Of a stretch of 64,000 nt of DNA, positions 11,101 to 21,721 are shown piece after piece. The notes beneath the pieces were generated by a model. The model made no database searches. It had not been told where the DNA came from and saw only the letters and a program-made list of their open reading frames with translations. Every line of letters begins with the position of its first letter. Position 1 is the stretch's first letter. The position numbers and the translations under genes were made by a program. Origin of the DNA: Isochrysis galbana (taxonomy: Eukaryota; Haptophyta; Isochrysidales; Isochrysidaceae); assembly GCA_018136815.1 (NCBI GenBank), contig CM030937.1, positions 5,350,632-5,414,631 of the forward strand, read 5' to 3'.

Positions 11101-13356
11101 CAAAGGCCATCGCGCCAACTCACTTGCAGCCCAAGAGGCGCGAGGGATCGCGAAAACTTTGTCACGAGCTCCGCGGCCAGCGCCTTCATGGGTGCAATGT
11201 AGACAATTTTCAGCTTTTCGCGCTGCAGCACGCCGTCCTCAATGCACTGTCCAATCTGACATGTGCATGTGTGCATGCGTAAATCGAGAGCGTCAAGCAG
11301 ATATGGGGAGTAGCTAGAGACGGGAAACATCGAGCACGTCATGCGAATGCACCTCTTCTTGGCCGAAGCCGGTGCATTGAAGGCGCTCGCAGTGCGACCG
11401 GCCCATATGGCATGATTTACCTGCTCACAGATGGCCAAGAGCGCAACATTCGTCTTTCCCGCACCGGTTGGTGCGCAGATGAGCATATTTTCGTGCGAGT
11501 AGAGCGCCGTCTGGGCCACTGCAGACTGTAACTGATTGAGCGTTTGCACGCCTTTGAAGGCGAGCTGTGCGTAGTCGGGGAGCTCCGATATCGGCGTGCG
11601 ACGCCCTTCGTGCCGTTTAGTAGAAGCAGTTGCAGGAACACTGATCTCCTCGTATCTGATTAGGACACACCAACGGACGAGACTTGAGCTATATTGGGGT
11701 CGGGAAGGCTAGAAGGGGCTGAGGGCTACGAGAGTGCTCAGGTGGACTCGTGCTTTGTAATGTGATCAAACAACATAGCCATTGACCTCACCCCTTGTGT
11801 AATGTGCGCGTCGTGCCCTTGGGCAGTGCAGTCGTAAGGCCTTTGGCGGAACCGGACCGCATCGAATTGAGCGTCTGCAACGCCGACGGCGTCGCCGTCG
11901 CTGTCGCCGTCCTTTCTTCCCCTGCTGAAATTATTTCGAGCGCAGGCTCGAACCCTGATTGTGCCAGCCACGTGAGCTGCTCTTCGAGGTCTCTCACGTC
12001 TGCCTCAGTGAGGGCGTCCTCCATACGCCTCGCCTCTTTGGCAAGCCGTCTCTCCTCCTTCCGCTTGGCCTTTCCCGCCGCGATCTCGGAGGCTGAGTTG
12101 AGGGAAACCCCGCACCCATGCTTGCCGTCACCAAGTCCGGCCGCGCCGCCACCAGCTGCCGCAGCGATCGCAGCCTCCGCACGATTGCGTGCAGAGCCAA
12201 ACGCGAGCACGCGCTGCAGTGATGCAACGATAGCAGATCGCTCCGGGAGCGCCGCAGCCACAAGTTCGATGGCACCGAAGCCTAATATGGAAAGCAAGTC
12301 TTCCTGAAGGGTGTCGTCAGACTTTGGCCCGTGCAAAGATGTGAGGATCGTCGCGCAGAGCAGGCTCGCCTCCACGTCTCCCCCGCCACTCGAAGCCACG
12401 TGGGAGGCACAAGCTTCACGAAGCCAAGACAGATTTGCCCCACCGTTCGGAGGCCGCGGGATCCCGCCAGCTGCCGGTGTCGCCGATGGCACCGTAATTG
12501 GAGGAGCCGCCGCCGGCTTGATGGGTCCGAGTGGCGGCGCGGAGACATCTCCATAGTCATCATCCACGTCGTCATTCTCGTTGGGCAGTGCCTCAGCGAG
12601 AGCATCCAACCATTCCTGGCCAAAGGCGGCCAGCGCATTTTCTCCCCGTCCAAATGGCTTCAGGTCAAGGTTGGAGCCGAAATTGTTGGACGACGAGCTT
12701 TGTTGGCTGGCTGCCGATGAATATGCCGATGTGCCACCCGTGGCAGCACCATCGCCTGTAACACGTGGCCGATTTGATTTGAGCCATCGGTGGAGCGGTG
12801 CGTGCGCATCGGCCATCTTACGTAGTGCGTCATCTGTCGGCCCCTCTGTTCCAAAGAGGGCGGCGGCGGCGAGCGAGGCATCGGCGGCGGCGCCTGAGCC
12901 TCCTGCTCGCCCGCTCATCCATGCTCTCGCACGCTGAAGGCGTTTGCGCGCTAAGGCAGGCGTGGGTGGCCCACGCTCCTCCCCCCTTGCATCCTCCGCT
13001 GCCGCAGCCTGCAGGCATCGGAACGCGGTGGCAGCCGCATATTCGAGTTCATCGGGCGGCGCTTCGCCTCCGAGGGCGGCCGAGACGCCAGCTAGGAAGG
13101 AGCGCCAGTGTCTGGCATGGAGAGCGTACCCCGGCGTGGTCTCGGGTAGCCCTTTGCTGAGCTCTGCCCAGCTAAGAGAGTCTCTTCCCACTGGCTGCTC
13201 ACTCTGGGACTGAGAGAGGTTATCCCTCCTCCTGGCAAACCAGCTCGAGAGCTGCGCCGCCTGCTGACGAGGCTCAAAGGCGGAACCATCCTCAGTGAAG
13301 ACGACGCGCAGTAGGCCCGACAGCCGGTGGGAGAGGCTCGACAGGCTCTCGGACAT
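5124..13356 (-). CDS. ASCC3: ASCC3, tandem Ski2-like RNA/DNA helicase (10 exons)
   Basis: Large helicase of the ASC-1 complex, known for disassembling collided ribosomes and unwinding DNA for alkylation repair. Exons (minus strand): 13356-11792, 11655-11421, 11255-11124, 11017-10511, 10280-9942, 9792-9628, 9473-9048, 8812-8567, 8434-7355, 7139-5124. Frames join exactly, giving 2236 aa (human about 2200). Residues 1-521 are the poorly conserved N-terminus. Cassette 1 has Walker A APTGAGKT (583-590), DEVH (693-696), [11 protein letters not shown] and FGRAGRPQF. Cassette 2 has GAPTGSGKT (1446-1454), DEIH (1551-1554), [11 protein letters not shown] and [10 protein letters not shown]. Each cassette is followed by a Sec63-type region. 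ASCC3 is favoured over its paralogue Brr2 by blocks such as [20 protein letters not shown] and [11 protein letters not shown]. All ten junctions have AG acceptors; the donor at 9941 is GC, the others GT. The start is the only upstream ATG in frame ([10 protein letters not shown]). Confidence 0.95.
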
Positions 13357-13727
13357 CGAGGGAGGGAGGGGAGCGAGAGAGAGAGAGCGAGCGAGCGAGG
13401 ACGCGGACGCGAGACGAGCGACGCACAGACTAGTCCAAGACTATTCTTAGCCAGTGGTATGATCTAACTACTCTAGAGCTAGATGAGTAGACCCGGGTTG
13501 GGGGTTATAACGACGTAGAAGTGTCACAACCCTCTCTGTTTTCGTTGCCTGGCAAGCCCCGCTCTCTAGGGCGGAAGAAGCCCCGAGAGAATATTTCCAG
13601 AGCGGGATAGCACCTGAGGCATTTTCAAGTATTCCACCGGAAGAATGAAGAAAGAGGATAAAAAAATTGAAGGGGGACATGTGAGCGAGGGCACAGACAG
13701 AGGACAGAGGATCCAGTAGCAGTAGCC
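13357..13727. other. Intergenic, probable ASCC3 upstream region
   Basis: Contains GAGA-rich sequence just upstream of ASCC3 (13375-13400, GAGAGAGAGAGCGAGCGAGC on the plus strand, hence CT-rich in the sense of the gene). Nothing else recognised. Confidence 0.35.
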
Positions 13728-13834
13728 TAGATGGGAGATACGAGATACAGGATACTGTATCTGGGGGAGGGGCCAGATAAAGCTGTATCTACTGTATCTG
13801 GGGGAGCCCCAGACCAGGATACACACCACTTCTA
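13728..13834. repeat. MITE related to the TA-flanked family (copy 3)
   Basis: A 107-bp palindromic element from TAGATGGGAGATACGAGATA to GGATACACACCACTTCTA, bounded by TA. It holds inverted and direct copies of CTGTATCTGGGGGA. The ends match the 3206 and 38668 copies; the interior uses GTATCTGG in place of GTATTTGG, so it is a subfamily. Confidence 0.65.
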
Positions 13835-15279
13835 GGCTTAAAATGGCGATTTTACCATCATAACTGTGCTTCTACTATTAAAATAAGCGTTTTGCGCGTA
13901 CGCCGTACGCCCGTACCCCTCCCCCCTCCCCGTACGCCCCCCACCCCCACCCCCACCCCCCTAGCGCCGCTGGATATGGCCCCCAACCCCAATCCCACCA
14001 GGGCCTCGCGCTTCGGGGCTGCGCGGACGATCGCTGGCGGGCAGCCGCGCGCGCTGCCAGTGAGGCGGGGGCTTCGACGCGACAAACCAATACCCGTTGC
14101 TGCCCATGAGCAGCAGCGGCGGCGGTGCCAGTACGGATGATACGCCGGCGCTTGTGACTGCGATCGCACCGGCAGACGCATTCGTGCCCGCGCCCGCGCG
14201 CGCGCAGCGGCCTTATTCACTGGAGCCCATGCCACAGCCATGACGGATCGAGCATGACCACCGGCTCGAGCCATGCGACGATACGGAAGGGAAACGATCG
14301 GCGGAAGGCGCGGCAGAGATGGCCGGGAGTGACGATGAAATGATGAAATGGCGGGCTGGATCACCTCCTCAGCAGAGGAAGGCGGGAGGAAGGGCTTGGG
14401 CGAGGGCGAGCGCGAGGACGGAGCGCACATGGCTGGGCGATCCGAGATGGATAGGCTGCGACTGAGGGCGTGGAGGGGTTTGGTATTGATGAAGTCTTGA
14501 GAACGAGCGACGAGAACGGAACGAGAACGAGAACGAGAACGACGGACGATGAACGACAGACGACAGTCGGATAGTACCCGATGGACTGACGACACGACAC
14601 CACACTCACGTCAACACTCTCCACTCTTACTTACGTATCCTTATCACGGAGCACGCACAGGAACCTGCTGACAGACCGAACAAGGAAGAGAGATGCCGAC
14701 AAGAGAGCGACGGGGCGACGGACGATCCGACGGGGCGACAGTTACGCACAGGAATATGGAAGGAATCTTTCGAAAACCCTTAAGTGAATTGATGAAGACC
14801 GAAGTAAAACAGCGCCACGATATAAATAATCCAACGGCCAACACCGAGGGGGAATCAGTGATTCGAATCAGGGTCACACAAGGGAGCGGTTCCTTGCACC
14901 GGCGATACCTGAACGTGCGACTTAAACTAAAACCGCTAGGAGCACGCAAGGAGGTAAGCCAGGCGAGAGGCAAGGCAGGCGACAAGGGAGGCGAGGGCAA
15001 AGAGGGCGAATGTAGGATGATGCGACGGTGACTAGCCTACAAGGAGGGGACAAAGAAACGCAGACAACTTCTAAAACAGTTAGGCCGATCGCGGATGCGA
15101 CAAGCCAGACAGCCACAGCAGCCAGCTTCCAATTCATGCCTGCAAGGGCAAGGGCCACAGGATCGATGCAGCCGCAGGCAGGGCGCAAGCGGCAGCACGA
15201 CGTGGTACGCGTGGACGCGCCACGCCTCCTGCGCGCGCGCCGCGCCTCCTTCCTACGCGCGCCGCGTAATCCCCCTCCC

Positions 15280-15392
15280 GGTATTTGGACCGTATTTGTA
15301 TCTAGCACTGTATCTGGCCGTATTTGGGAGTTGACCCAGATACAGCCATATCTACCGTATCTGGGGGGCCGATGGTCCGTATCTCCCATGTA
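15280..15392. repeat. MITE remnant of the TA-flanked family (copy 4)
   Basis: Repeats of GTATTTGG / GTATCTGG in both orientations and a right end CGTATCTCCCATGTA matching the family. The left inverted repeat is not clear, so this copy is truncated or diverged. Confidence 0.5.
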
Positions 15393-15627
15393 GGCCCAGT
15401 AGCCAGTAGCCAGTAGGTGGCCATAATGCCTAACTTAGGGGTCAATGAAAATTATATACCTAAATAAACGAGAGGGGTGTGACAAAAAAGGGAACCTCTA
15501 GTTGCACCTTCTTCTGGGTCAGGACGATGGTCGATGTTGATTGTGATTGATTGCGGCTCAGCTCATGCCAAGAGGCAAGAGGCAGAGTCTGAGGCTGAGG
15601 ATGAGGGATGAGGATGACCGACGGGCA

Positions 15628-15712
15628 CCCCGGAGGGGAGTTGGAGCCCGAGGGGGAGGGCACGAGCACGAGGCGCCTCCCCCATTTGAACTAAGTATAA
15701 ACGTAGTTGTGT
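15628..15712 (+). repeat. Interspersed repeat, 3'-end copy
   Basis: GGAGCCCGAGGGGGAGGGCA followed by GAGGCGCCTCCCCCATTTGAA and an ending AACTAAGTATAAACGTAGTT. Same family as the copies at 985-1060 (reverse), 2100-2215 and 46018-46100 (reverse). Confidence 0.55.
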
Positions 15713-15840
15713 TGTGGGTCACCTATGACGGGTGTTACCTGTTACCTGTCTCTAGCTCTACTCCTAGGGCCAGCTCTAATACAATATTGTACTACATGCA
15801 GGATTTTTAGAGTTGGAAGTGGAGGGCGGGCGCGACCGGG

Positions 15841-17049
15841 ATGTCCGCCGGCTGGGCGCACGCCGCGCTGCTCACAGGCGCTCTCGTCTTCAGCGGTTAC
15901 AACCTGGTGATCTCGCGGTGCCTCAGCTCGAATGAGATCAGCCCGCTCGCCTTCAGCCTCGCCAGAGAGCTTGTCTCAATTGTCGTCATGTACGGCGCGG
16001 CCTCACTGCTCGAGCGGCCGCTCCGCTGGCCGAGCGGATCACACCAGCTCTTCCGTTTCGGCGTGCTCGGCTGCCTGCTCGCGGCGTTCCAGCTGTGCTT
16101 CACCGTAGGGATCGCACTGACCGACGCGATGACCGCCGCAGTCTTCCAGTGCATCCAGCCCACTACTGCTGCGCTGCTCAGCACTCTCACGTGCTCCGAA
16201 AGGCTTTTGCCCTCCAAAGTGGCCGCAGCTCTGTTCGCCGGTGCAGGCGTGGCGTTGATCGAACTCAACCCTGCTACCCGCGCAGCTCCGGACGCATCGC
16301 ATGATTCAGGCACAGGCTCGGGCTCAGAGGCCTCGCCGGCCTATTTCACACGGACAGCAGGATGCGTGCTCCTCTTCCTGCAAGGTGTAGGCATAGCGTC
16401 CTACTGTCTTGTGCAAAAGACGCTCGTGTGCGAGCCCTCCGCTGCGCACACGCCTTCCAATCTGCACGCAGAGTTGTATGAGCATGACTCCGATGCCCCC
16501 TTCCTGGCCGCTGATGCTGTGGCCCCGTCCAGGCGCATGCATCTGCCCAACAGTCAGCGCCCTCCGGTCCGAGAGGGTGGCTATGCCGCGCTGACCGCCA
16601 CAGCGCACGCATACTGCGCATCCACAGGGGTGCTGATCCTCGCTGCGGTGATCGACACTGCGCTTCACTTCGAGTCACCACCGCCTTTGTCCCGTGCCCA
16701 GCTGGCTGCTTTTGTATCAACCCCGTTGCCCTCGATCGCGCTCTTGTACGCCGTCTTCTTGGCGTCACTTGTGGGATACTCGCTTGGTACGTGGGCCAAC
16801 AAGCGACTTGACGCGTCGACAGTAGTATTGTACAACGCAGTTCAGCCCCCGCTGACAGCCATTCTAGGCTTCGTCGCTGGGGTGCGTGAAAGACAGTTCG
16901 GCGCATATGAAGCAAGCGGCACCACACTCGTCATGCTGGCCGTCATCATCAGCACACGTGCGCAGAGCGGCATTAGCGACCCTCGATGCCCCGAGAGAAG
17001 AGAGCGTAGAGCTGCGCGACAAGAAGAAGACCGCGAGCATTCACTTTAA
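15841..17049 (+). CDS. DMT-superfamily (EamA-type) membrane transporter
   Basis: A 402-aa single-exon ORF from ATG at 15841. About ten hydrophobic segments can be seen in two groups of five (roughly residues 8-27, 36-57, 70-93, 97-118, 126-143, then 170-193, 256-277, 295-320, 330-350, 362-378), the classic EamA duplication. Small-residue helix motifs typical of the family are present: TDAMTAAVFQCIQPTTAALL in the first half and DASTVVLYNAVQPPLTAILG in the second, both around the conserved 'P-T/P' helix. A hydrophilic loop of about 60 residues separates helices 6 and 7. The C-terminus is charged and probably cytosolic. The substrate (amino acid, nucleotide sugar, other metabolite) cannot be told from sequence. 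No targeting leader is obvious beyond the first helix. Confidence 0.85.
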   Translation: MSAGWAHAALLTGALVFSGYNLVISRCLSSNEISPLAFSLARELVSIVVMYGAASLLERPLRWPSGSHQLFRFGVLGCLLAAFQLCFTVGIALTDAMTAAVFQCIQPTTAALLSTLTCSERLLPSKVAAALFAGAGVALIELNPATRAAPDASHDSGTGSGSEASPAYFTRTAGCVLLFLQGVGIASYCLVQKTLVCEPSAAHTPSNLHAELYEHDSDAPFLAADAVAPSRRMHLPNSQRPPVREGGYAALTATAHAYCASTGVLILAAVIDTALHFESPPPLSRAQLAAFVSTPLPSIALLYAVFLASLVGYSLGTWANKRLDASTVVLYNAVQPPLTAILGFVAGVRERQFGAYEASGTTLVMLAVIISTRAQSGISDPRCPERRERRAARQEEDREHSL

Positions 17050-18615
17050 CGAACATGTATATGCCACACTTGACACACCTGCTCTTGCTGAGGCTTGCTT
17101 GTGACCTTGCTATCTGTAAGGTTTCAACTTGCAACTTGCTTGGCGTGTACGGCTCTTGCTCTTGGGGACAGCACAAATTTTGTGATGTGCCTTTTTCTGC
17201 CTTTTCCCCTTTTGTGGGGCTTTTCCATACGTCTTGATATTGCGGTGTGGCGTAAGCAGCGAGTGTAGGCACTTAACGATGGTAATTGTTTCCCAAACTA
17301 GCTGGAGTTGTGGCGCAACATTTATGCTGAAGAGGCTTGTGGCATCGTGGCGCGTAGCTCGCACAACGCAAGCTGGCGTTGGCGCTGTTGGATAGCTTGT
17401 AGCTTGGCTATGGTCTAGCAGCCAACAATACCAAGCAATTGTTGCGATGCTTTACGGGGGTAGGCATATGCATATGCACATGTATATACCAAGCTATCGC
17501 CAAACCGTCGACGTCGACGGCGAGCGAGAAGCCGGCGTGGCGCGCGCCGGCACAACTTTGAGCGAATTATCGCCACAAGTATTGGCCCCCGGCCCTGGCC
17601 CTAGAGGGGGGTTTAAGCGGAAAGGGAGTACAACCTACTTTTATAAGTGGGGGTCAAATAGTGGCTCAAGGGCGAGGAGAGTATCCCAGGTGGCGCAGGC
17701 TACTCGAGGAAAGGGAGGACCGCTCACGGCGCGAGCTGGTAAGGGCGCCGTTGGAGTTGCTCCCCCCCCCCCCCCCGGTGCTTTTCCCTGGTGAGTCGGC
17801 CGACGTAGGTCGGTTCGCCTTACTGGGTTTTCACCCACTGTACCTTGTGGGGGGTTGGAATGGGAGCCGGGGGTGTGCGAGGGGGGAGATGTGGAGGGGT
17901 GCATAGGTGTATGTATCTGTGGCAGCAACATGCGTCGAGGCGTACGGGCAGGTGCGCTGAGGGTTGTCGTGTTAGTACCACAGCTAGTGAGAGTAGTGGT
18001 ACTAACGCTCAGTTATATTATTATTAAGCGGAAAGGAGAGTGAGTTTGAGTTTGGGGCAAGGACGTTGGACGTTGACGTTGGCGAGTCCCCGGAGGAAAA
18101 GAATCCTATAGTAGCAATAGTGGGCATCTTCAAGAGTTTTTTTACCTACTACTAGTCTACTACTCCCTCTCCCTTGCTTGACCCCCCCACCCCCAGCGTC
18201 CACCGTGCAAGTGCAAAGTGAACTAAGTCGTCAAAAATCAAAAACAAAAACTTTTCAAAAACTCTCAAATTTTTCCTCGCGCCCCGTTCCCCGCGCCGCG
18301 TGACGCGTGAACGCGTGAACGCGAAAGGCACCCCGCGGTTGCGGTTGCGCCGCGAATACGCCCGACTCGCGGCGCGCGACAATGAACACCCGTCAGATAC
18401 GCCCCCCCCCCCCCCCCCCCCCCCCACCCCCCCACCCTCAAAAGTGAACGCGCGTATTTTTTTACCACCTACTTCACTTGTACCACGAGCGTCGGTCCCC
18501 TTCTCAACTTGCGCAGTCTCATTCCTTATTCCGCCGCTCGAACACCAAAAAAAAATAGAGCAAAAAGAGGTCGGGCGGGCCAACGGCGCCGTCCCTCTTC
18601 GAGCAGAGAGGGAAG

Positions 18616-18652
<37 letters not shown>

Positions 18653-18737
18653 CAGAGGCAGAGGGAGAGGGAGAGAGAGGCAGAGGGAGAGAGGGGGGGA
18701 GGGTTGAGGGTGCGAGAAGGACAGGTTAGAAGGTGAG
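17050..18737. other. Intergenic with repeats and homopolymer tracts
   Basis: 17050-17460 is the transporter's downstream region; nothing recognised. 17630-18013 is a repeat (separate entry). 18402-18427 is a run of 20 or more C, 18619-18650 a GA repeat, both in the region just upstream of B9D2. Confidence 0.5.
17630..18013 (-). repeat. Interspersed repeat R1 (internally deleted copy)
   Basis: Read on the minus strand it starts GAGCGTTAGTACCACTACTC, continues through GCACCTGCCCGTACGCC, TCCCATTCCAACCCC and a long C run, then jumps to a 3' end CCCCCACTTATAAAAGTAGG. The 5' half matches 22485-22800 and 54757-55080; the 3' end matches 57560-57590. The middle (present at 22850-23160 and 57110-57480) is missing. 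Confidence 0.75.
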
Positions 18738-19294
18738 ATGGCGGAGCTGCACCTTGTGGGCCAGCTGCTAGGCGGCGGCGGCTTCCAGCTCAACAACCTC
18801 TTCTGCAAGTTTACTATCGAGGCGGGTGCCAACTTCCGGCTGCTGCAGGGACTCACCACGGGTCAGACGCATTGCGACTATCCGAATGTGCGCGCCGGGC
18901 CAAGTGGGGTCCAGCGGGGAAGAGGACGGACGTCACCTGTCACCTTTCACGCTCCGGCGAGCTGGAGTTACCTAACTTTGCCTGGCAATACCTCCCTCCT
19001 CAGGCGGACGAACCTGCCGTGTGGGCGCACCCGATCGATGTGCACTGGTCACTCAAAGGCATCGATGGCTGGCCAAAGCTACTCATCGAGGTGTGGGGAG
19101 TCGATCAGTTCGGAAGATGCGAGCTAGGTGTGCGCACTTCTGCTATGTGAGGCCATACAGCGTACCAAGCCATAAGTTTGTCTTGACACGTTCATGGAGG
19201 CCATGTCGCTCAATCTTACTGTCCTCGTTACTTTGCCCGGTGCACAGCGGGATACGGCTGCTGTATGGTGCCGACGCATGCCGGGACGCACGAG
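18738..19294 (+). CDS. B9D2: B9 domain-containing protein 2, 5' part (gene runs into gap)
   Basis: B9D2 is a transition-zone protein of the MKS/B9 complex that controls entry into cilia. Exons seen: 18738-18887, 19004-19127, 19248-19294 onward. Exon 1 reads MAELHLVGQLLGGGGFQLNN and LFCKFTIEAGANFRLLQG, matching the family start. Exon 2 reads WAHPIDVHWSLKGIDGWPKL then EVWGVDQFGRCEL, the B9 core. Exon 3 begins AGYGCCMVPTHAGTHE, matching the 'GYGFCHVP..PGTH' block. All junctions are GT-AG with correct phase. The last third (about 60-70 residues expected) falls in or after the N gap. Sequence at 19395-19575 may hold the final exon(s), but I could not match it to the family with confidence. The expected size of about 175 aa suits a basal-body protein. 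Confidence 0.9.
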
Positions 19295-19394
19295 NNNNNN
19301 NNNNNNNNNNNNNNNNNNNNNNNNNNNNNNNNNNNNNNNNNNNNNNNNNNNNNNNNNNNNNNNNNNNNNNNNNNNNNNNNNNNNNNNNNNNNNN
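19295..19394. other. Assembly gap (100 N)
   Basis: Exactly 100 undetermined bases interrupt the B9D2 gene. The round size suggests a scaffolding placeholder of unknown true length. Confidence 1.
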
Positions 19395-19606
19395 CGCTCC
19401 GCACCCAAACGAGAAAGGAAATGTGCTCGAGCATTCGTACGCGACGCAAAATGGTGCCGGATGATTTTGATCGGTCAGTGCCTCCACACCATCTCTTCAC
19501 CGTCGCGTGCGCAGATTCTTTGTGGGATTGCGGAGGCAGGGTACACGGTGCTTTGGTAAAACAAAGGCCACAAATGTGAGCCAGAGCACCCTTGTCACCA
19601 CCGCTT

Positions 19607-20043
19607 TCATGACACGTCTTTGTTGAGGGCTAGACCCATTGCGTTGAGCTGCGCTTCAAACCTGTGGAAGAGCACACAAGAGCTTAGGAGTAAGTCACGT
19701 CGAGCGATGAGCACGCTGGATTGGGAAACTCATCGGCACCCTGGATGCCGATGGCTCTTTGGCGGAGAGGAACTACTCACTCAGCAGCCTCCTGCGTCAA
19801 GAACGCCTTCATCCTCGCCTTCCGGTTGATGATGGTCTCAGTGTTGGCAAGCTCGGCCTCCTGCCTGAATTGACGCGTGGCGTGCAGCTGCTGCGAGGTG
19901 GCATCGAGCTTCTCGCGAGACTTGGCCCAGTGTGCGACCTGCGCAGTTCGGTTCTGTGCCTTCTGCTCGGAAGTAAGGTCCGCGAGTCGCTGCTCGCGCT
20001 CGACGTATCGACGCACGTTGAGCGGTTCCCACTGACCCCCCAT
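19607..20043 (-). CDS. CFAP141: CFAP141-like ciliary protein (two exons)
   Basis: Exon 1 is 20043-19781 and exon 2 19661-19607, joined across a 119-nt GT-AG intron in phase, giving 105 aa (human CFAP141 about 101). The protein is almost entirely charged helix. The C-terminal pattern [20 protein letters not shown] followed by [11 protein letters not shown] matches the CFAP141 ending in which a basic helix is followed by 'LF..E...Y..EL..MG.A'. CFAP141 is a small axonemal microtubule-associated protein. The ATG at 20043 ([20 protein letters not shown]) was chosen because the open frame upstream is only the translated CT/GA repeat. It lies tail to tail with B9D2, another ciliary gene, which supports the call. 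The short length makes the orthology somewhat uncertain. Confidence 0.75.
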
Positions 20044-20080
20044 TGCTGCCTCGCGCTGCCTTCCTCCCACCGCCTCTCTC

Positions 20081-20085
<5 letters not shown>

Positions 20086-20176
<91 letters not shown>
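20086..20176. repeat. (CT)n microsatellite
   Basis: About 45 uninterrupted CT units just upstream of the CFAP141-like start codon, i.e. in its 5' leader or promoter, followed by CTCTCTCAAAATCTCTC repeats. Confidence 0.95.
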
Positions 20177-20179
<3 letters not shown>

Positions 20180-20249
20180 ATCTCTCTCTCTCAAAATCTC
20201 TCTCCCTCCCTCCCTCCTATCCTCCGCCTCCCTCCTCTCAACGGTGCTG

Positions 20250-21310
20250 TGAGAGACCAGCAGAACAGCCCATCTAGAGTAAAGTAAACTATTCTAGAGT
20301 AGAGCCCTAGAGTTGAGTACTCTAGAGTAGAGACTTTACTGTGGTAGAGTAGAAGGAATTCACGTTCTACTTTCTATGGAGTTGGAAAAGTCTTGCGGCT
20401 CACTTGTGAAGTATCTCTTCTACTCTAAGTCTCTAGGAGTAAAAGTACACTCGAGTAGAGTAATTGTATTGTAGAGTAGGAGTAGTGCGTAGCCGGTTGG
20501 GCGAATCGCAGCGATAGCATCCTCCCCGGGAAGAGCGGAGAAGGAGAGCGAGGAGCGCGAGGAGAGAGACGAGGAGAGGCGAAAGAAAGAAGAAAAGGAA
20601 AGAGGAGTAGGCGGAAGGAGATTTCCAAGAAGAGAGGGCACAAAGTGTAGAAGATGCTCTGAGCAACAAAGAGAGGGCGATGGGTGGGCTGGAGATGGAG
20701 AGAGAAGAGATTTCTTTATGGCAGAGAGAGGAAGCAGAGGGAGGGAGAGATGGATAGAGGGACCTCGGCAGCGAGTGAGAGAGCGAGCGTGCGAGAGAGA
20801 TGGTGGAGTGATACAGAAGAGAATGAGGGCAGATATAGGAGAGAGAGATAGAAGAGAGAGGGGGGAGGGAGAGAGTTTGACAGAGAGAGATACAGAGAGA
20901 ACAGAGAGAGAGAGAAGAAGAGAGAGGGGGGGGGGGAGGGAGGGAGAGAGAGAGGGGGGGGGGAGGGGGGGAGGGAGAGAGACAGAGTGGATTCGGCACC
21001 GTCAGAAATACGGGAGGAAAGAGCGTCAAGTGGAGGGGGAATAAAGGGGAGATAAAGGGGGGGGGGGAGGGGGGGGAGCAGCCGCGCCGCACGTACCTCA
21101 AGAGTACGAGAAGAAGGGAGGGAAAGACTTGTGAACAAAGTAAGGATGTCTGGCGCCTTCCCTGCTTGTTCCTCCTCTCTCTCTCCTTCTCTTCTCCCTC
21201 TCTCTCACATCTCTCTGCTCTCTCTCTCTCTCTCTCTCTCCCTCCCTCCCTCCCTCCCTCCCTCCCTCGCTTTCTCCCCCTCCGCCGCCACTTCCATCGC
21301 CGCCATCACC
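20250..21310. other. Divergent intergenic region between CFAP141-like and LYRM4
   Basis: 20265-20470 carries many copies of TAGAGTA (e.g. TCTAGAGTAGAG) in both orientations. 20690-20995 is strongly purine (GAGAGAG, GGGGGGGGAGGG), and 21180-21275 is CT/CCCT-rich directly before LYRM4. No gene recognised; promoters of both flanking genes must lie here. Confidence 0.5.
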
Positions 21311-21721
21311 ATGGCCCACGAGGCCATAGTTCTCTACCGCCAGCTCATGCGTGCGGCGAAGGGGTTCAGCAACTACAACTTCCGTGAGTATGCGCTTAGG
21401 TCAGTTCTGTCACCCGCCTCGCACATGCCATCTTCCCGCTCTCCCATACCTCTGGTTTCATTGGTGCCCTTGCTCGCTCTCTCAGGCATGTGAGGGACGA
21501 TTTCCGCCAGGCTGCTGCACTCAGAGGAGAGGAGGCAGAGCGTGCGATGGCCAAGGGGCGGGAGGAGCTTGTTTCGCTCCGACGGATGGCCGCAGTCAGT
21601 CAGTTGTACCCACAGGTTAGCGAGCATCAAGCCCTGCGGAAACTTGCAGCGCGTTGCCCTCTCTGATTGCGCTTCCCTTGCATGCCATCACTGCGCATAG
21701 GAAAAGCATGCGATGGAGTGA
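21311..21721 (+). CDS. LYRM4: LYR motif protein LYRM4/ISD11-like (three exons)
   Basis: ISD11/LYRM4 binds and stabilises the cysteine desulfurase NFS1 together with acyl carrier protein in mitochondrial iron-sulfur cluster assembly. Exons 21311-21399, 21486-21615 and 21701-21721 join in phase by GT-AG introns of 86 and 85 nt to give 79 aa (human 91). The LYR triad is at residues 8-10 (IVLYRQLMRAAKGF). Family blocks follow: FSNYNFREYALR (compare 'FSAYNYRTYAVRRI'), HVRDDFRQAA, an ELVSLRRMAAVSQLYP helix and a short tail EKHAME equivalent to 'DKLVVE'. Without the last splice the frame would run 16 residues further (SEHQALRKLAARCPL) with no family match, so the three-exon model is preferred. The ATG context is CACCATGG. 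Confidence 0.88.

Larger units (their letters stand above)
13835..15840. other. Intergenic with retroelement fragments
   Basis: No host gene recognised; several long frames are GC-skewed low complexity. 13920-13970 is a C-rich tract. 14690-15095 contains a copia-associated segment: the string GGTTCCTTGCACCGGCGATA, an AAGGAGGTAAGCCAGG block and AACGCAGACAACTTCTAAAA recur almost unchanged at 23338-23580, where they lead into copia RNase H; here that domain is missing. Confidence 0.45.

Noticed and set aside
13858-14595. 245-codon minus-strand frame
   Set aside because: Ser/Arg/Pro low complexity with competing open frames and no family signature.
20044-20194. Long open frames of (RE)n or (LS)n over the CT repeat
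   Set aside because: Translated dinucleotide repeat; the CFAP141-like gene starts after it.
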